Source: Polaribacter sp. HaHaR_3_91 (GTDB lineage Bacteria; Bacteroidota; Bacteroidia; Flavobacteriales; Flavobacteriaceae). Taken from it: a stretch of 64,000 nucleotides of DNA. The position numbers and the translations under genes were made by a program. Shown here piece by piece: positions 9,019-17,807 of the stretch. The DNA lies in NCBI RefSeq assembly GCF_019278525.1, contig NZ_CP058986.1:3859001-3923000 (forward strand), given 5' to 3'. How positions within the stretch are numbered: position 1 is the stretch's first letter; each line of letters begins with the position of its first letter. Under the pieces are notes generated by a model. It made no database searches. It was not told the DNA's origin and saw only the letters and a program-made list of their open reading frames with translations.

Positions 9019-9675
9019 TTATTCGGCTGTTAAGAAAATATTAGCTTTTGCAGAGTTTATACGAATTTCTTTCATAGATTTTGCTACTCTTTTCTGATAT
9101 GTTTTTTCAACTAAAACATCGTTAATTACTATTTTACCCATATTAGAAACAATATCAATACTAGTGTTATTTGAACTCGCATATAAATTTCCGGCATACA
9201 TTTTTACTGCTAAATTCTCAATAATTGTATGCAATTTTAAAATTCCTTTTTCAATAAAAATATTTAAATCTCCTTTATAGCTTTTAGATTCAATATTTAT
9301 TTCATCTCCAAAAACAGTAATCTTTTTATTGCCTGGAACTTTAAGAACTACACTTGCTCTTTGTAATCGTTCTGTTATAAATTTTCTAAACACCTTATCT
9401 TCTGGTAAACTTTCTGGTATTTCAAATTGAATCTTTAAGGTGTTAAACTCTTCCTTGTAAAGAATATGTTGTTTTGTTATATTTTCTGCAATTAAATAGA
9501 CTTCTATAAAGTTAGAGTCAGAATTTTCTATTACAAAACTATCTAAACCATGTGTAGAAATTTCTATTTCTTTTAATTGAGTTTCAAACTTTTTCACCAC
9601 TTTCTTTTGAGATAAAATGTGGGTAGAAATCAATAAAAAGAAAAACACTATTTTCAGATGCCTTCTATTAAACAT
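9019..9675 (-). CDS. Secreted hypothetical protein, beta-rich
   Basis: The protein has 218 residues with a signal peptide (about 1-22, cleaved near LSQKK). The rest is a series of short beta strands (FGDEINIESKSYKGDLNIFI, AVKMYAGNLYASSNNTSIDI) like the repetitive beta-solenoid of DUF4097-type periplasmic proteins. No catalytic residues are recognised. It stands alone between lspA and the DksA-like gene. A terminator for the upstream gene lies in its promoter region. Confidence 0.75.
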   Translation of the reverse strand: MFNRRHLKIVFFFLLISTHILSQKKVVKKFETQLKEIEISTHGLDSFVIENSDSNFIEVYLIAENITKQHILYKEEFNTLKIQFEIPESLPEDKVFRKFITERLQRASVVLKVPGNKKITVFGDEINIESKSYKGDLNIFIEKGILKLHTIIENLAVKMYAGNLYASSNNTSIDIVSNMGKIVINDVLVEKTYQKRVAKSMKEIRINSAKANIFLTAE

Positions 9676-9694
9676 AATCGTAAAGTTATAAAAA

Positions 9695-9724
9695 CAAAAA
9701 AAGCTTCCCTAAAGAAGCTTTTTA
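9695..9724 (-). terminator. Terminator of the ileS-dksA unit
   Basis: The stem aaaaagcttc / gaagcttttt has a six-base loop, followed on the minus strand by a T-run. It lies 19 bases past the DksA-like gene. Confidence 0.8.
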
Positions 9725-9742
9725 ATTATGATAAGTAATTTA

Positions 9743-10120
9743 TTATTGTTTGCGTTTAGCTTCTATGCTTAAAGTAGCATGAGGTACTATTCTTAAACGT
9801 TCTTTCTGTATTAATTTACCTGTTACTCTACAAACACCATACGTCTTGTTTTCTATACGTAACAAAGCATTTTTTAAGTCTCTAATAAACTTTTCTTGTC
9901 TAATAGCTAGCTGAACATTTGCTTCTTTGTTCATCACTTCAGAACCTTCATCAAAAGACTTAAATGAATGTGAAGTATCATTTGTACCGTTATCTGAATC
10001 ATTTTTATAAGCAGCTTTTAACAACGCTAAATCTTCATTTGCTCTTGCTATCTTCTTGTCTATAATTGCTTTAAACTCTTGTAAGTCTTCCGCTGAATAT
10101 TTTTGTTTTACGTCTGACAT
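9743..10120 (-). CDS. TraR/DksA-family protein without a full zinc site
   Basis: The protein has 125 residues: an N-terminal coiled coil (about 8-75) and a C-terminal globular part, the plan of DksA, which binds the RNA polymerase secondary channel with ppGpp. The zinc-finger region reads YGVCRVTGKLIQKERLRIVP, with one Cys where DksA has four, so zinc binding is probably lost while the fold is kept. I recall this as common in Bacteroidota homologues. It starts five bases after ileS ends and is followed by a terminator, so it is the last gene of a two-gene operon. Confidence 0.88.
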   Translation of the reverse strand: MSDVKQKYSAEDLQEFKAIIDKKIARANEDLALLKAAYKNDSDNGTNDTSHSFKSFDEGSEVMNKEANVQLAIRQEKFIRDLKNALLRIENKTYGVCRVTGKLIQKERLRIVPHATLSIEAKRKQ

Positions 10121-10125
10121 AAATC

Positions 10126-13100
10126 TTACATTTTTTCTATTAATATTCTACTTTTTATGGTATCAAATTCAATTTCTGTACCATTATTTAACTCATCTAC
10201 AAAAACCAATTCCTTAGTTAATGTTTCACTCATTATGTAGTCTTTATTATCCGTGATAGATTTTTGTAAGTTCTCGAAATTTAAAACCGTTAATTTTATT
10301 CTATCTGTTACTTCTAAACCTGTGTCTTTACGTGCATTTTGGATTCTATTTACCAATTCTCTGGCAACTCCTTCTTTACGCAAATCTTCTGTTATGGTAA
10401 CATCTAAAGCAACTGTTAACGCCCCTTCATTTGCAACTAACCACCCTTCTATGTCTTTAGATGATATCTCTACGTCTGAGAGTTCTAAAATAATATTTTT
10501 TCCATTAACCTCAAGAGAAATGTTTTTATCTTTTTCTATTTTGTTAATATCTTCTTGGTTAAACTTTTGCACCTCAGCAGCAATAAAACGCATGTCTTTT
10601 CCAAACTTAGGCCCTAAAGTTTTAAAATTAGGTTTTATTTGTTTGATTAAAATATCTGAAGCATCATCTAAAATCTGAATTTCTTTAATGTTTACTTCAT
10701 TTTTGATAAGATTTGCAACCGCTAAAATTTCTTCTTTCTGTTGTTCATTATCAACAGGAATCATAATTTTTTGTAATGGTTGACGCACTTTAATCTTTTC
10801 TTTTGCTCTAAGTGATAAAACTAAAGAAGATATAATTTGTGCATTTTCCATTTTACGCTCTAAGCTCTTATCTACAAAACTTGCATCATATACAGGGAAA
10901 TCTGATAAGTGAATACTTTCTGATGTTTCTTTACCCGTTACAGAATTTAAATCTTGATACAATCTGTCCATAAAGAACGGCGCAATTGGCGACGCTAATT
11001 TTGCAATTGTATTCATACAAGTGTACAACGTTTGATATGCAGAAATTTTATCTGTTTGATAATCTCCTTTCCAAAAACGTCTTCTACTTAAACGCACATA
11101 CCAGTTACTTAAGTAATCTTGTGTAAAGTCACTTATTGCTCTAGCAGCTCTTGTTGGTTCGTATTCTTCGTAGAACTTATCTACTTTTGCAATTAAAGTA
11201 TGTAATTCTGATAAAACCCAACGGTCTATTTCTGGTCTTTTTTCTAAAGGAACATCTGCTTCTTCATAAGAAAAACCATCTAAATTTGTATATAAAGTAA
11301 AGAAAGAATAGGTATTATATAAAGTTCCGAAGAATTTACGTTTTACCTCTTCAATTCCGTCTAAATCGAATTTTAAATTGTCCCAAGGATTTGCATTTGC
11401 AATCATGTACCAACGTGTTGCATCTGCACCATAGGTAGATAATGTTGTAAAAGGATCTGTTGCATTTCCTAAACGTTTAGACATTTTATGTCCGTTTTTA
11501 TCTAAAACTAAACCGTTAGAAACAACGTTTTTATACGCTACAGAATCGAAAACCATCGTTGCAATTGCGTGTAAAGTATAAAACCAACCTCTGGTTTGAT
11601 CTACTCCTTCTGCAATAAAATCTGCAGGAAAAGATTCATTTCCATCAATTTTTTGTTTGTTTTCAAAAGGGTAATGCCATTGTGCATACGGCATAGAACC
11701 AGAATCGAACCACACATCAATTAAATCGCTTTCACGTTTCATTAGTTGTCCACTTGCAGAAACTAATACTATTTCATCCACAATGTTTTTATGTAAATCT
11801 ATTTTTGCATAGTTTTCTTCTGAGTTGTTATCAACCTCAAAATCTTCAAAAATATCTTTTGCTAAAACGCCAGCTGATACAGCCTTTGCCATTTCTTCTT
11901 TTAATTCTTTAACAGAACCAATACAAATTTCTTCTTTACCATCTTCTGTTCTCCAGATTGGTAATGGAATTCCCCAGTAACGAGAACGAGATAAATTCCA
12001 ATCGTTTGCATTTGCCAACCAGTTTCCAAAACGACCAGTTCCTGTAGATTCAGGTTTCCAGTTAATGGTTTTGTTTAAACCGTGCATTCTATCTTTAACA
12101 TCAGTTACTTTAATAAACCAAGAATCTAATGGATAATATAAAATTGGCTTATCAGTTCTCCAACAATTTGGATAACTGTGCTTGTATTTTTCTACCTTAA
12201 AGGCTTTATTTTCTGTCTTTAACTTAATAGCCAACTCAACATCAATAGATCTTTCTGGCGCTTCACCATCAGGATAATATTCGTTCTTTACATATTTACC
12301 TGCAAATTCGCCCATTTCTGGTCTAAATTTACCTTGTAAATTTACTAGAGGAACTAAATTATCATTTTCATCTTTTACCAACATTGGCGGAATTGGTGGT
12401 ACCGCTTGTTTTGCAACCAAAGCATCATCTTGACCGAAAGTTGGTGCTGTATGTACAATTCCTGTTCCGTCTTCTGTTGTTACAAAATCTCCTAAAATTA
12501 CTCTAAAAGCATCCTCTGGATTGTCATTTGGCAAACAGTAATTTAAAACTGGTTCGTATTTAATATTTACTAAATCTTTACCAACAAATTCTTTTATAAC
12601 GTGATAAGGTATTTTTTTATCACCAGAATTATATGTTGATAATTCTTCTGTAGTTCCTACTTCAACATTATTTTTACCTGCAAATTGTTTTCCAACTAAT
12701 TTCTTAGCAAGAATTACTTTGATTGGTTCAAAGGTATATTGATTAAAAGTTTCTACTAAAACATATTCAATTTTAGGTCCAACTGTTAATGCAGTATTAG
12801 ATGGCAACGTCCAAGGAGTTGTTGTCCAAGCGATAAAATAAACCGTTCCTTCATTCTGTAAAAAGTCTGGAAGCGTATTTTCTACAGCTTTAAATTGTGC
12901 AACAATTGTAGTATCAGTTACATCTTGATATGTTCCTGGTTGATTTAATTCGTGAGAACTTAAACCTGTACCCGCTTTTGGCGAATAAGGCTGAATTGTA
13001 TATCCTTTGTAAATTAATTTTTTATTGTAAATTTCTTTTAGCAACCACCAAACAGACTCCATATATTTAGGTTCGTAGGTAATGTATGGATCTTCCATAT

Positions 13101-13533
13101 CTACCCAATACCCCATTTTATTGGTTAAGTCATTCCAAATATCGGTATAACGCATTACTGCTTTTCTACAAGCTGCATTATAATCTTCTACAGAAATAGT
13201 TTTTCCAATATCTTCTTTGGTAATTCCTAATTCTTTTTCTACACCCAATTCTATAGGTAAACCATGTGTATCCCAACCAGCTTTACGCTTTACTTGGTAA
13301 CCTTTCATAGTTTTATAACGTGGAAAAATATCTTTAATAGCTCTTGCTAAAACATGGTGAACTCCAGGAAGTCCGTTTGCAGAAGGAGGGCCCTCAAAAA
13401 ATACAAAAGGTTTTGCATTTTCTCTAGAAGATACACTCTTTTCGAAGATGTTATTTTCTTGCCAATAGCTTAAGATTTCTTCTGCTACTTTTGGTAAGTC
13501 AAGTCCTTTATACTCAGGAAATTTCGCTTTCAT
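10126..13533 (-). CDS. ileS: Isoleucine-tRNA ligase
   Basis: This is a class I aminoacyl-tRNA synthetase of 1135 residues. The ATP-binding HIGH-like signature appears as GLPGVHHVLARA (about 54-65) and the KMSKS loop as KMSKRLGNATD. The editing insert (CP1) and the anticodon-binding domain are present. The length and the PG-HH form of the signature match the eukaryote-like IleS2 type found across Bacteroidota, which is often less sensitive to mupirocin. It heads an operon with the DksA-like gene. Confidence 0.97.
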   Translation of the reverse strand: MKAKFPEYKGLDLPKVAEEILSYWQENNIFEKSVSSRENAKPFVFFEGPPSANGLPGVHHVLARAIKDIFPRYKTMKGYQVKRKAGWDTHGLPIELGVEKELGITKEDIGKTISVEDYNAACRKAVMRYTDIWNDLTNKMGYWVDMEDPYITYEPKYMESVWWLLKEIYNKKLIYKGYTIQPYSPKAGTGLSSHELNQPGTYQDVTDTTIVAQFKAVENTLPDFLQNEGTVYFIAWTTTPWTLPSNTALTVGPKIEYVLVETFNQYTFEPIKVILAKKLVGKQFAGKNNVEVGTTEELSTYNSGDKKIPYHVIKEFVGKDLVNIKYEPVLNYCLPNDNPEDAFRVILGDFVTTEDGTGIVHTAPTFGQDDALVAKQAVPPIPPMLVKDENDNLVPLVNLQGKFRPEMGEFAGKYVKNEYYPDGEAPERSIDVELAIKLKTENKAFKVEKYKHSYPNCWRTDKPILYYPLDSWFIKVTDVKDRMHGLNKTINWKPESTGTGRFGNWLANANDWNLSRSRYWGIPLPIWRTEDGKEEICIGSVKELKEEMAKAVSAGVLAKDIFEDFEVDNNSEENYAKIDLHKNIVDEIVLVSASGQLMKRESDLIDVWFDSGSMPYAQWHYPFENKQKIDGNESFPADFIAEGVDQTRGWFYTLHAIATMVFDSVAYKNVVSNGLVLDKNGHKMSKRLGNATDPFTTLSTYGADATRWYMIANANPWDNLKFDLDGIEEVKRKFFGTLYNTYSFFTLYTNLDGFSYEEADVPLEKRPEIDRWVLSELHTLIAKVDKFYEEYEPTRAARAISDFTQDYLSNWYVRLSRRRFWKGDYQTDKISAYQTLYTCMNTIAKLASPIAPFFMDRLYQDLNSVTGKETSESIHLSDFPVYDASFVDKSLERKMENAQIISSLVLSLRAKEKIKVRQPLQKIMIPVDNEQQKEEILAVANLIKNEVNIKEIQILDDASDILIKQIKPNFKTLGPKFGKDMRFIAAEVQKFNQEDINKIEKDKNISLEVNGKNIILELSDVEISSKDIEGWLVANEGALTVALDVTITEDLRKEGVARELVNRIQNARKDTGLEVTDRIKLTVLNFENLQKSITDNKDYIMSETLTKELVFVDELNNGTEIEFDTIKSRILIEKM

Positions 13534-13602
13534 TTTCTGTCTTTTCTAATAAGATTGCGAATTTACTGAAATTCTTCTAATTTTTAAGTTTGTTTCTAAA
13601 GA

Positions 13603-13698
13603 AGTTACAAAGCATAAAAAAAGTTACAAAATTGAGAAGAAACGAAATGCCAAACTTCGTAAACGCTGCAACTTTGTAACTCTTTAATTTTGTTACTT
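13603..13698. repeat. Two interleaved inverted repeats
   Basis: agttacaaag (13603-13612) pairs with ctttgtaact (13672-13681), and aagttacaaaatt (13621-13633) pairs with aattttgttactt (13686-13698, one mismatch). The order A-B-A'-B' means that both stems cannot form as simple nested hairpins. It lies between ileS and the TerB/DnaJ gene and may act as a terminator, a regulatory RNA or protein-binding sites. Confidence 0.6.
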
Positions 13699-13716
13699 TA
13701 AAACTTAAAATGATAT

Positions 13717-14481
13717 CTACATACCTCTCTCGTTTTTTATCTTTTCATACGCAGCTTGTATGCTTTGGAATTTTTCATTCGCACCTTTTAAATGCTCTTC
13801 TCCTAAGCCTTGTAATTTATCTGGATGGTATTTTTTTACCATTTTTCTATAACCACTTTTTACTTCTGCATCTGTAGCTGTCTTTTCTAGATCTAAAATT
13901 TTATAAGCGTTTTCTGAAGCATCATGAAACATTGCTTTTATAGACTCAAAATCGTTTTGGTTGATGTACAAATAACCTGCCATCTTTCTAATTTCTTCTA
14001 TTTCAGACGCTGCTACAAAGCCGTCTGCTTTTGCAATACCGAATAAGAAATGTAATAATTGTAAACGAGATGCGTGAGACATATTTTGTCTAATCTGTAT
14101 ACAAACTTGACGCGCAGAAACTTCCTTTTTTATAATTCCGCTAAAAAGCTTAAAGGCATTGTTAGCTCTTTCTTTACCATACATCCCAACAAATTGAGAA
14201 CGTACAAAGTCTAATTCTCGCTGATCTACTTTTCCGTCAGATTTTATAACTATGGATGCTAAAACCAATAAACTCATTTCAAAATCTCCAGATTGTGTAT
14301 CTGCAGCACTACTTCTACCACTAGATTGTCTGGTTCTTTCGTAATCTAGTTGTTCTTGTGTAAGGTCTTTTATAGAAAAACCATCTACAAAACTACCTAC
14401 TGCAAAACCAATGGCTGCACCTATTGGACCTCCAAAAGTAAATCCTAATCCTGCTCCTAACCATTTTGTAAAACTTCCCAT
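13717..14481 (-). CDS. TerB-like / DnaJ-domain protein (DjlA-like)
   Basis: The protein has 254 residues. The N-terminus is glycine-rich and hydrophobic (LGAGLGFTFGGPIGAAIGF), like the membrane-associated start of DjlA. The middle (about 65-185) has the TerB fold (SLLVLASIVIKSDGKVDQRE). The C-terminal ~65 residues are a J domain with the HPD triad in KKYHPDKLQG. It probably recruits DnaK to the membrane as a co-chaperone. The gene is monocistronic, with a TATCTTTG box upstream. Confidence 0.9.
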   Translation of the reverse strand: MGSFTKWLGAGLGFTFGGPIGAAIGFAVGSFVDGFSIKDLTQEQLDYERTRQSSGRSSAADTQSGDFEMSLLVLASIVIKSDGKVDQRELDFVRSQFVGMYGKERANNAFKLFSGIIKKEVSARQVCIQIRQNMSHASRLQLLHFLFGIAKADGFVAASEIEEIRKMAGYLYINQNDFESIKAMFHDASENAYKILDLEKTATDAEVKSGYRKMVKKYHPDKLQGLGEEHLKGANEKFQSIQAAYEKIKNERGM

Positions 14482-14512
14482 TATTTATTTTTTATTTGAA
14501 GCTACAAAGTTA

Positions 14513-14520
14513 CAAAGATA
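14513..14520 (-). promoter_or_regulatory. -7 box of the TerB/DnaJ gene
   Basis: TATCTTTG on the minus strand matches TAnnTTTG exactly, 31 bases before the ATG. Confidence 0.45.
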
Positions 14521-14559
14521 TTTAGTTGAAATTTAAAAGGTTTTAAATTTTATGTAATT

Positions 14560-14720
14560 GGCAAGTACTCCTTTGCATGAAGGATTGAAGCATTTGTTTG
14601 AGCTCTTTTTTGTTTTTCTCAAAAAAAGCGAGTGCTGAAAGCCTGACGATTTTTAAAAAAAGTGCAGTGTAAACGGAACTTTGTTTTAAAAATGGGCATG
14701 CCCAAAGAATAGACAATCAT
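14560..14720. repeat. Possible dispersed intergenic element with palindrome
   Basis: This stretch is less AT-rich than the neighbouring gaps and lies in a 354-base gap between divergent genes. It contains the block gcgagtgctgaaagcctgac, runs of A/T, and the perfect palindrome gggcatgccc (14694-14703). It has no ORF. It resembles non-coding elements I have seen repeated in Flavobacteriaceae genomes, but it occurs once here, so its repeat status is unproven. Confidence 0.35.
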
Positions 14721-14785
14721 TTCTATTGATATAAAAAGGCATCAATTTTATTGATATTTCTATTGAGACAACTATTTTTATAAAG

Positions 14786-14816
14786 TTGACTTTTCTTTAA
14801 CTTATACCTATCTTTG
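14786..14816 (+). promoter_or_regulatory. Promoter of the bacilliredoxin gene
   Basis: TTG at 14786-14788 and TATCTTTG at 14809-14816 are spaced by 20 bases, matching the Bacteroidota consensus. The ATG is 20 bases downstream. Confidence 0.65.
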
Positions 14817-14835
14817 CATTTTAAAATTAGAAAAT

Positions 14836-15246
14836 ATGTATCCAGAAGAATTAGTAAAACCAATGCGCGATGAGTTAATTAACGCAGGTTTTGAAGCATT
14901 ATATACAAGTGAAGACGTTGAAAACGCAATGTCTAAAAAAGGAACTACTTTGGTAGTGGTAAACTCTGTTTGTGGTTGTGCTGCAGGTACGGCAAGACCA
15001 GGTGCTATTGCTTCTTTAGGAGCAGATAAAACACCAACAAACTTAACAACTGTTTTTGCAGGTGTAGAAAAAGAATCTACACAAAAAGCACGTGAGTTTA
15101 TGATTCCTTTTCCAGCATCATCTCCAGCAATGGCTTTGTTTAAAGATGGTAAATTGGTGCACATGTTAGAGCGCCATCATATTGAAGGAAGATCTGCACA
15201 AATGATTGCACAGAATTTAGCACAGGCTTACGAAGAGTTTTGCTAG
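14836..15246 (+). CDS. BrxA/BrxB-family bacilliredoxin
   Basis: The protein has 136 residues. The family signature VNSVCGCAAGTARPG holds the CGC active site (CxC), and the start MYPEELVKPMR and the tail AQAYEEFC are also typical of the YphP/YqiW family. In Firmicutes these proteins remove bacillithiol from oxidised proteins. Many Bacteroidota carry the family, and it probably acts as a low-molecular-weight thiol disulfide reductase here. It is a single gene with its own promoter and terminator. Confidence 0.93.
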   Translation: MYPEELVKPMRDELINAGFEALYTSEDVENAMSKKGTTLVVVNSVCGCAAGTARPGAIASLGADKTPTNLTTVFAGVEKESTQKAREFMIPFPASSPAMALFKDGKLVHMLERHHIEGRSAQMIAQNLAQAYEEFC

Positions 15247-15267
15247 GCTTCTAAAATTATATTATAC

Positions 15268-15307
15268 AAAAAAAATCCACTTAATAATATAGGTGGATTT
15301 TTTTTTC
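15268..15307 (+). terminator. Terminator after the bacilliredoxin gene
   Basis: The stem aaatccac / gtggattt has an AT-rich loop of about 12 bases and ends in a run of nine T. Confidence 0.8.
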
Positions 15308-15323
15308 AATAACATTACTTATT

Positions 15324-15563
15324 ATGGCTTCAGAATTTTCTACATACACCAAAGAAGAACTTATAACGAAACTAAAAAAGCAAAAAAACTTTTTTATTAT
15401 TAAAATAGTTGTCATTCTTTTAATGGTGGTATTTGCTGTTTTTTCTACCATTGAAAACGGTACTTCTTTTCATACCTTTTTACCTTTGTTTTTTATACCG
15501 ATGTCTATTTATATGTATGTTGATATCAAAAACATAAAAAAGGAACTGGCTTTAAGAAAATAA
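15324..15563 (+). CDS. Small membrane protein (79 aa)
   Basis: I do not recognise a family. The N-terminal ~20 residues are charged and helical (YTKEELITKLKKQK), then two hydrophobic helices (about 23-41 and 48-66) flank a short polar loop, and the C-terminus is lysine-rich. It is probably an inner-membrane protein with both ends in the cytoplasm. It lies alone between a terminator and the phosphate-transport genes. Confidence 0.7.
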   Translation: MASEFSTYTKEELITKLKKQKNFFIIKIVVILLMVVFAVFSTIENGTSFHTFLPLFFIPMSIYMYVDIKNIKKELALRK

Positions 15564-15665
15564 CTTCTACTACCCCAAACTTTATAGTATAATAATAATT
15601 ACTTAACATTTACTGTTTTGTAATAGTATTCCTTTGAGTTAAATTATAACTAATTTAATTTACCT

Positions 15666-16622
15666 ATGGAATTAACAGTAATGTATTTAGGGTTTTTCTT
15701 AGCAGCTTATTCTGTTGTAGGAAATGACACCATACAAACATTAGGAACCTTTTTAAGTTCTAACGAACGTAAAAAATGGTGGGTTCTATGGCTTTTTGCT
15801 GGTGGTATACTTGCTGTAACATTAATCTACGGTTACGTTACTCATAATGGGGATGTTTCTTACGGAAGGTTGGCAAAATATCCTTTACCACAACCATTTG
15901 CTTGGTACTACATTCTACCTCCTATTGTTTTAATGCTGTTAACACGTACTGGAATACCGGTAAGTACCTCTTTTTTAATTCTTACATTTTTTAATGCAAA
16001 GAATTTAGAAGATATGGTTACAAAATCTGTTTCTGGTTATTTACTTGCGCTAACAGCATCTATTGTTTTATACCTAATTATCTCTAAATCGGTTGAAAAG
16101 AAATTTATTGAAAACCCAATTACAGAAAAACAAAGAAATATTTGGACAGCCTTACAATGGTTATCTACAGGTTTTTTATGGTCGCAATGGCTAATTCAAG
16201 ACTTTGCTAATATTTATGTGTACTTACCAAGACAATTAAGTGTTTGGGAGTTAATAGGTTCTTTAGTTATTATTTTAGGTCTTTTGGCTTACATTATAAA
16301 ATCTAAAGGAGGTGCAATACAAAGCATCATTCGCTCTAAAACAAATACAGTAGATATAAGATCTGCTACATTAATAGACTTTACGTATGGTATTGTTTTA
16401 TTCTACTTTAAAGAACTAAACAATGTACCAATGAGCACAACTTGGGTGTTTATAGGAATTTTAGCAGGTAGAGAAATTGCCTTAAACTTTGTATTGCGTA
16501 AAAACGAAGCTCGTAGAGATATGTTTAAAAGTTTAGGAGTAGATTTATTTAAGGTATTAATAGGCCTTATAGTAAGTATTGCACTTGTGTATGGTGTAAA
16601 ATTTATAGCAACTTCAATTTAA
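15666..16622 (+). CDS. PiT/PHO4-related permease
   Basis: The protein has 318 residues with about eight membrane helices. Two separated segments look like the inverted repeat signature of PiT phosphate transporters: VVGNDTIQTLGTFLSSN near the start (compare GxND) and NNVPMSTTWVFIGILAGRE near the end. It is shorter and more divergent than classical PitA, so the substrate is uncertain; phosphate or another oxyanion is likely. A beta-barrel porin gene starts 22 bases after the stop and a universal stress protein follows, suggesting one operon. Confidence 0.7.
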   Translation: MELTVMYLGFFLAAYSVVGNDTIQTLGTFLSSNERKKWWVLWLFAGGILAVTLIYGYVTHNGDVSYGRLAKYPLPQPFAWYYILPPIVLMLLTRTGIPVSTSFLILTFFNAKNLEDMVTKSVSGYLLALTASIVLYLIISKSVEKKFIENPITEKQRNIWTALQWLSTGFLWSQWLIQDFANIYVYLPRQLSVWELIGSLVIILGLLAYIIKSKGGAIQSIIRSKTNTVDIRSATLIDFTYGIVLFYFKELNNVPMSTTWVFIGILAGREIALNFVLRKNEARRDMFKSLGVDLFKVLIGLIVSIALVYGVKFIATSI

Positions 16623-16644
16623 CAATCATTCTAAATTAAAACCA

Positions 16645-17796
16645 ATGTATTTTAAATTTAAAACTTGCATTATATTAGTTTGTCTACTTTCTTTTACGAA
16701 TTTAACAATGGCACAAAGCCAAAAAAACGGAATAGATACCGATGAAAAAGGAATCACTATTGCAGATTTTCTTCAAATGTCTGGTAATTGGTTTATCGCT
16801 TATAGAGATGGTATTTCTCAAACACAGGCAGATGACGAAATAGGTATTACAAACGATCATCAGAGTGCTTTTGTTTTAAAAAGGAGTTATTTCACCTTAA
16901 AAAAAGACCTAAACAAAACCTATTCGGTACGTTATACGATGGATTTAACTGTTGATAGAGATGGACCCGATGCCGGAAATATAGAAACGCGTTTAAAATA
17001 TTTATATGTAAAAGCAAAACCAAATTTTAATAGTGATGTTTTTACAGGAAACTGGGTAGAAGTTGGTATGGTACATACACCTTGGTTAGATTTTGAACAA
17101 AAAATAAATACCTACAGAGTACAAGACAATATGTTTATTGAAAGAAATAGAATTTTTAATTCTGCTGATTTCGGTATCACCTACGGAGGAAATATTGGTC
17201 CTGCAATGGATAAGGAGTTTCTAAAAGAAGTAAACGGTGCTATGCCTGGTAAATACGTAAGTTATGTAGTAGGTTTGTTTAATGGTGGAGGATATTCAGG
17301 TGAAGAGAATAACAATAATAAAGTGTTTTCGGGACGTTTAACTGTTAGACCGTTTGCCAATAAATTACCAGAATTACATATAAGTGGTTATTTTAATGTT
17401 GGAAGAGGAAATAGTGAGTACAATCCTCAATTTAATCAGGTATTAGGGTTTATTGCCTATACAGGAAAACAATTAACTTTAACAGGACAAATGCACAGCG
17501 GTATAGGTGATTTTAGAGGAGAATATGTAGATGAAAACGATTTTAGTAAAGCAATTGAAAATGATGGATATAGTTTTTTTGGAGAATATAAAATTAAAAA
17601 ATCACCTTTAGCTCTTTGGGCAAGATATGACTCCTTTCATTTAGAAACTTTAGACGATGCGAATACAAAACGTTTTATTGGAGGGCTTTCTTATACTGTA
17701 AACAAATATCTAAGATTGGTACTAAATGCAGAACATAACAACAAAACATCAAACGAAAATAATATTTACGAATTAAATCTCGAAGTATCTTTCTAA
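16645..17796 (+). CDS. Outer-membrane porin, OprP/phosphate-selective-like
   Basis: The protein has 383 residues with a signal peptide (about 1-23, cleaved after MAQ). The mature part is made of alternating strands with the usual porin features: KRSYFTLKK, WVEVGMVHTPWLDFEQ, KSPLALWARYD, and a C-terminal Phe (NLEVSF). The pattern resembles OprO/OprP-type porins in Bacteroidota. Its place between the PiT-like permease and a stress protein suggests that it lets the same solute, perhaps phosphate, through the outer membrane. Confidence 0.8.
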   Translation: MYFKFKTCIILVCLLSFTNLTMAQSQKNGIDTDEKGITIADFLQMSGNWFIAYRDGISQTQADDEIGITNDHQSAFVLKRSYFTLKKDLNKTYSVRYTMDLTVDRDGPDAGNIETRLKYLYVKAKPNFNSDVFTGNWVEVGMVHTPWLDFEQKINTYRVQDNMFIERNRIFNSADFGITYGGNIGPAMDKEFLKEVNGAMPGKYVSYVVGLFNGGGYSGEENNNNKVFSGRLTVRPFANKLPELHISGYFNVGRGNSEYNPQFNQVLGFIAYTGKQLTLTGQMHSGIGDFRGEYVDENDFSKAIENDGYSFFGEYKIKKSPLALWARYDSFHLETLDDANTKRFIGGLSYTVNKYLRLVLNAEHNNKTSNENNIYELNLEVSF

Positions 17797-17807
17797 AAAT
17801 AAAAATT

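Noticed and set aside
10253..10678. 141-codon plus-strand frame inside ileS
   Set aside because: It is antisense to the C-terminal part of a well-supported ileS and is Ser/Phe/Leu-rich, as expected from reverse reading of Lys/Glu codons.
14808..15164. 118-codon minus-strand frame over the bacilliredoxin gene
   Set aside because: It is antisense to a clearly recognised bacilliredoxin with its own promoter.
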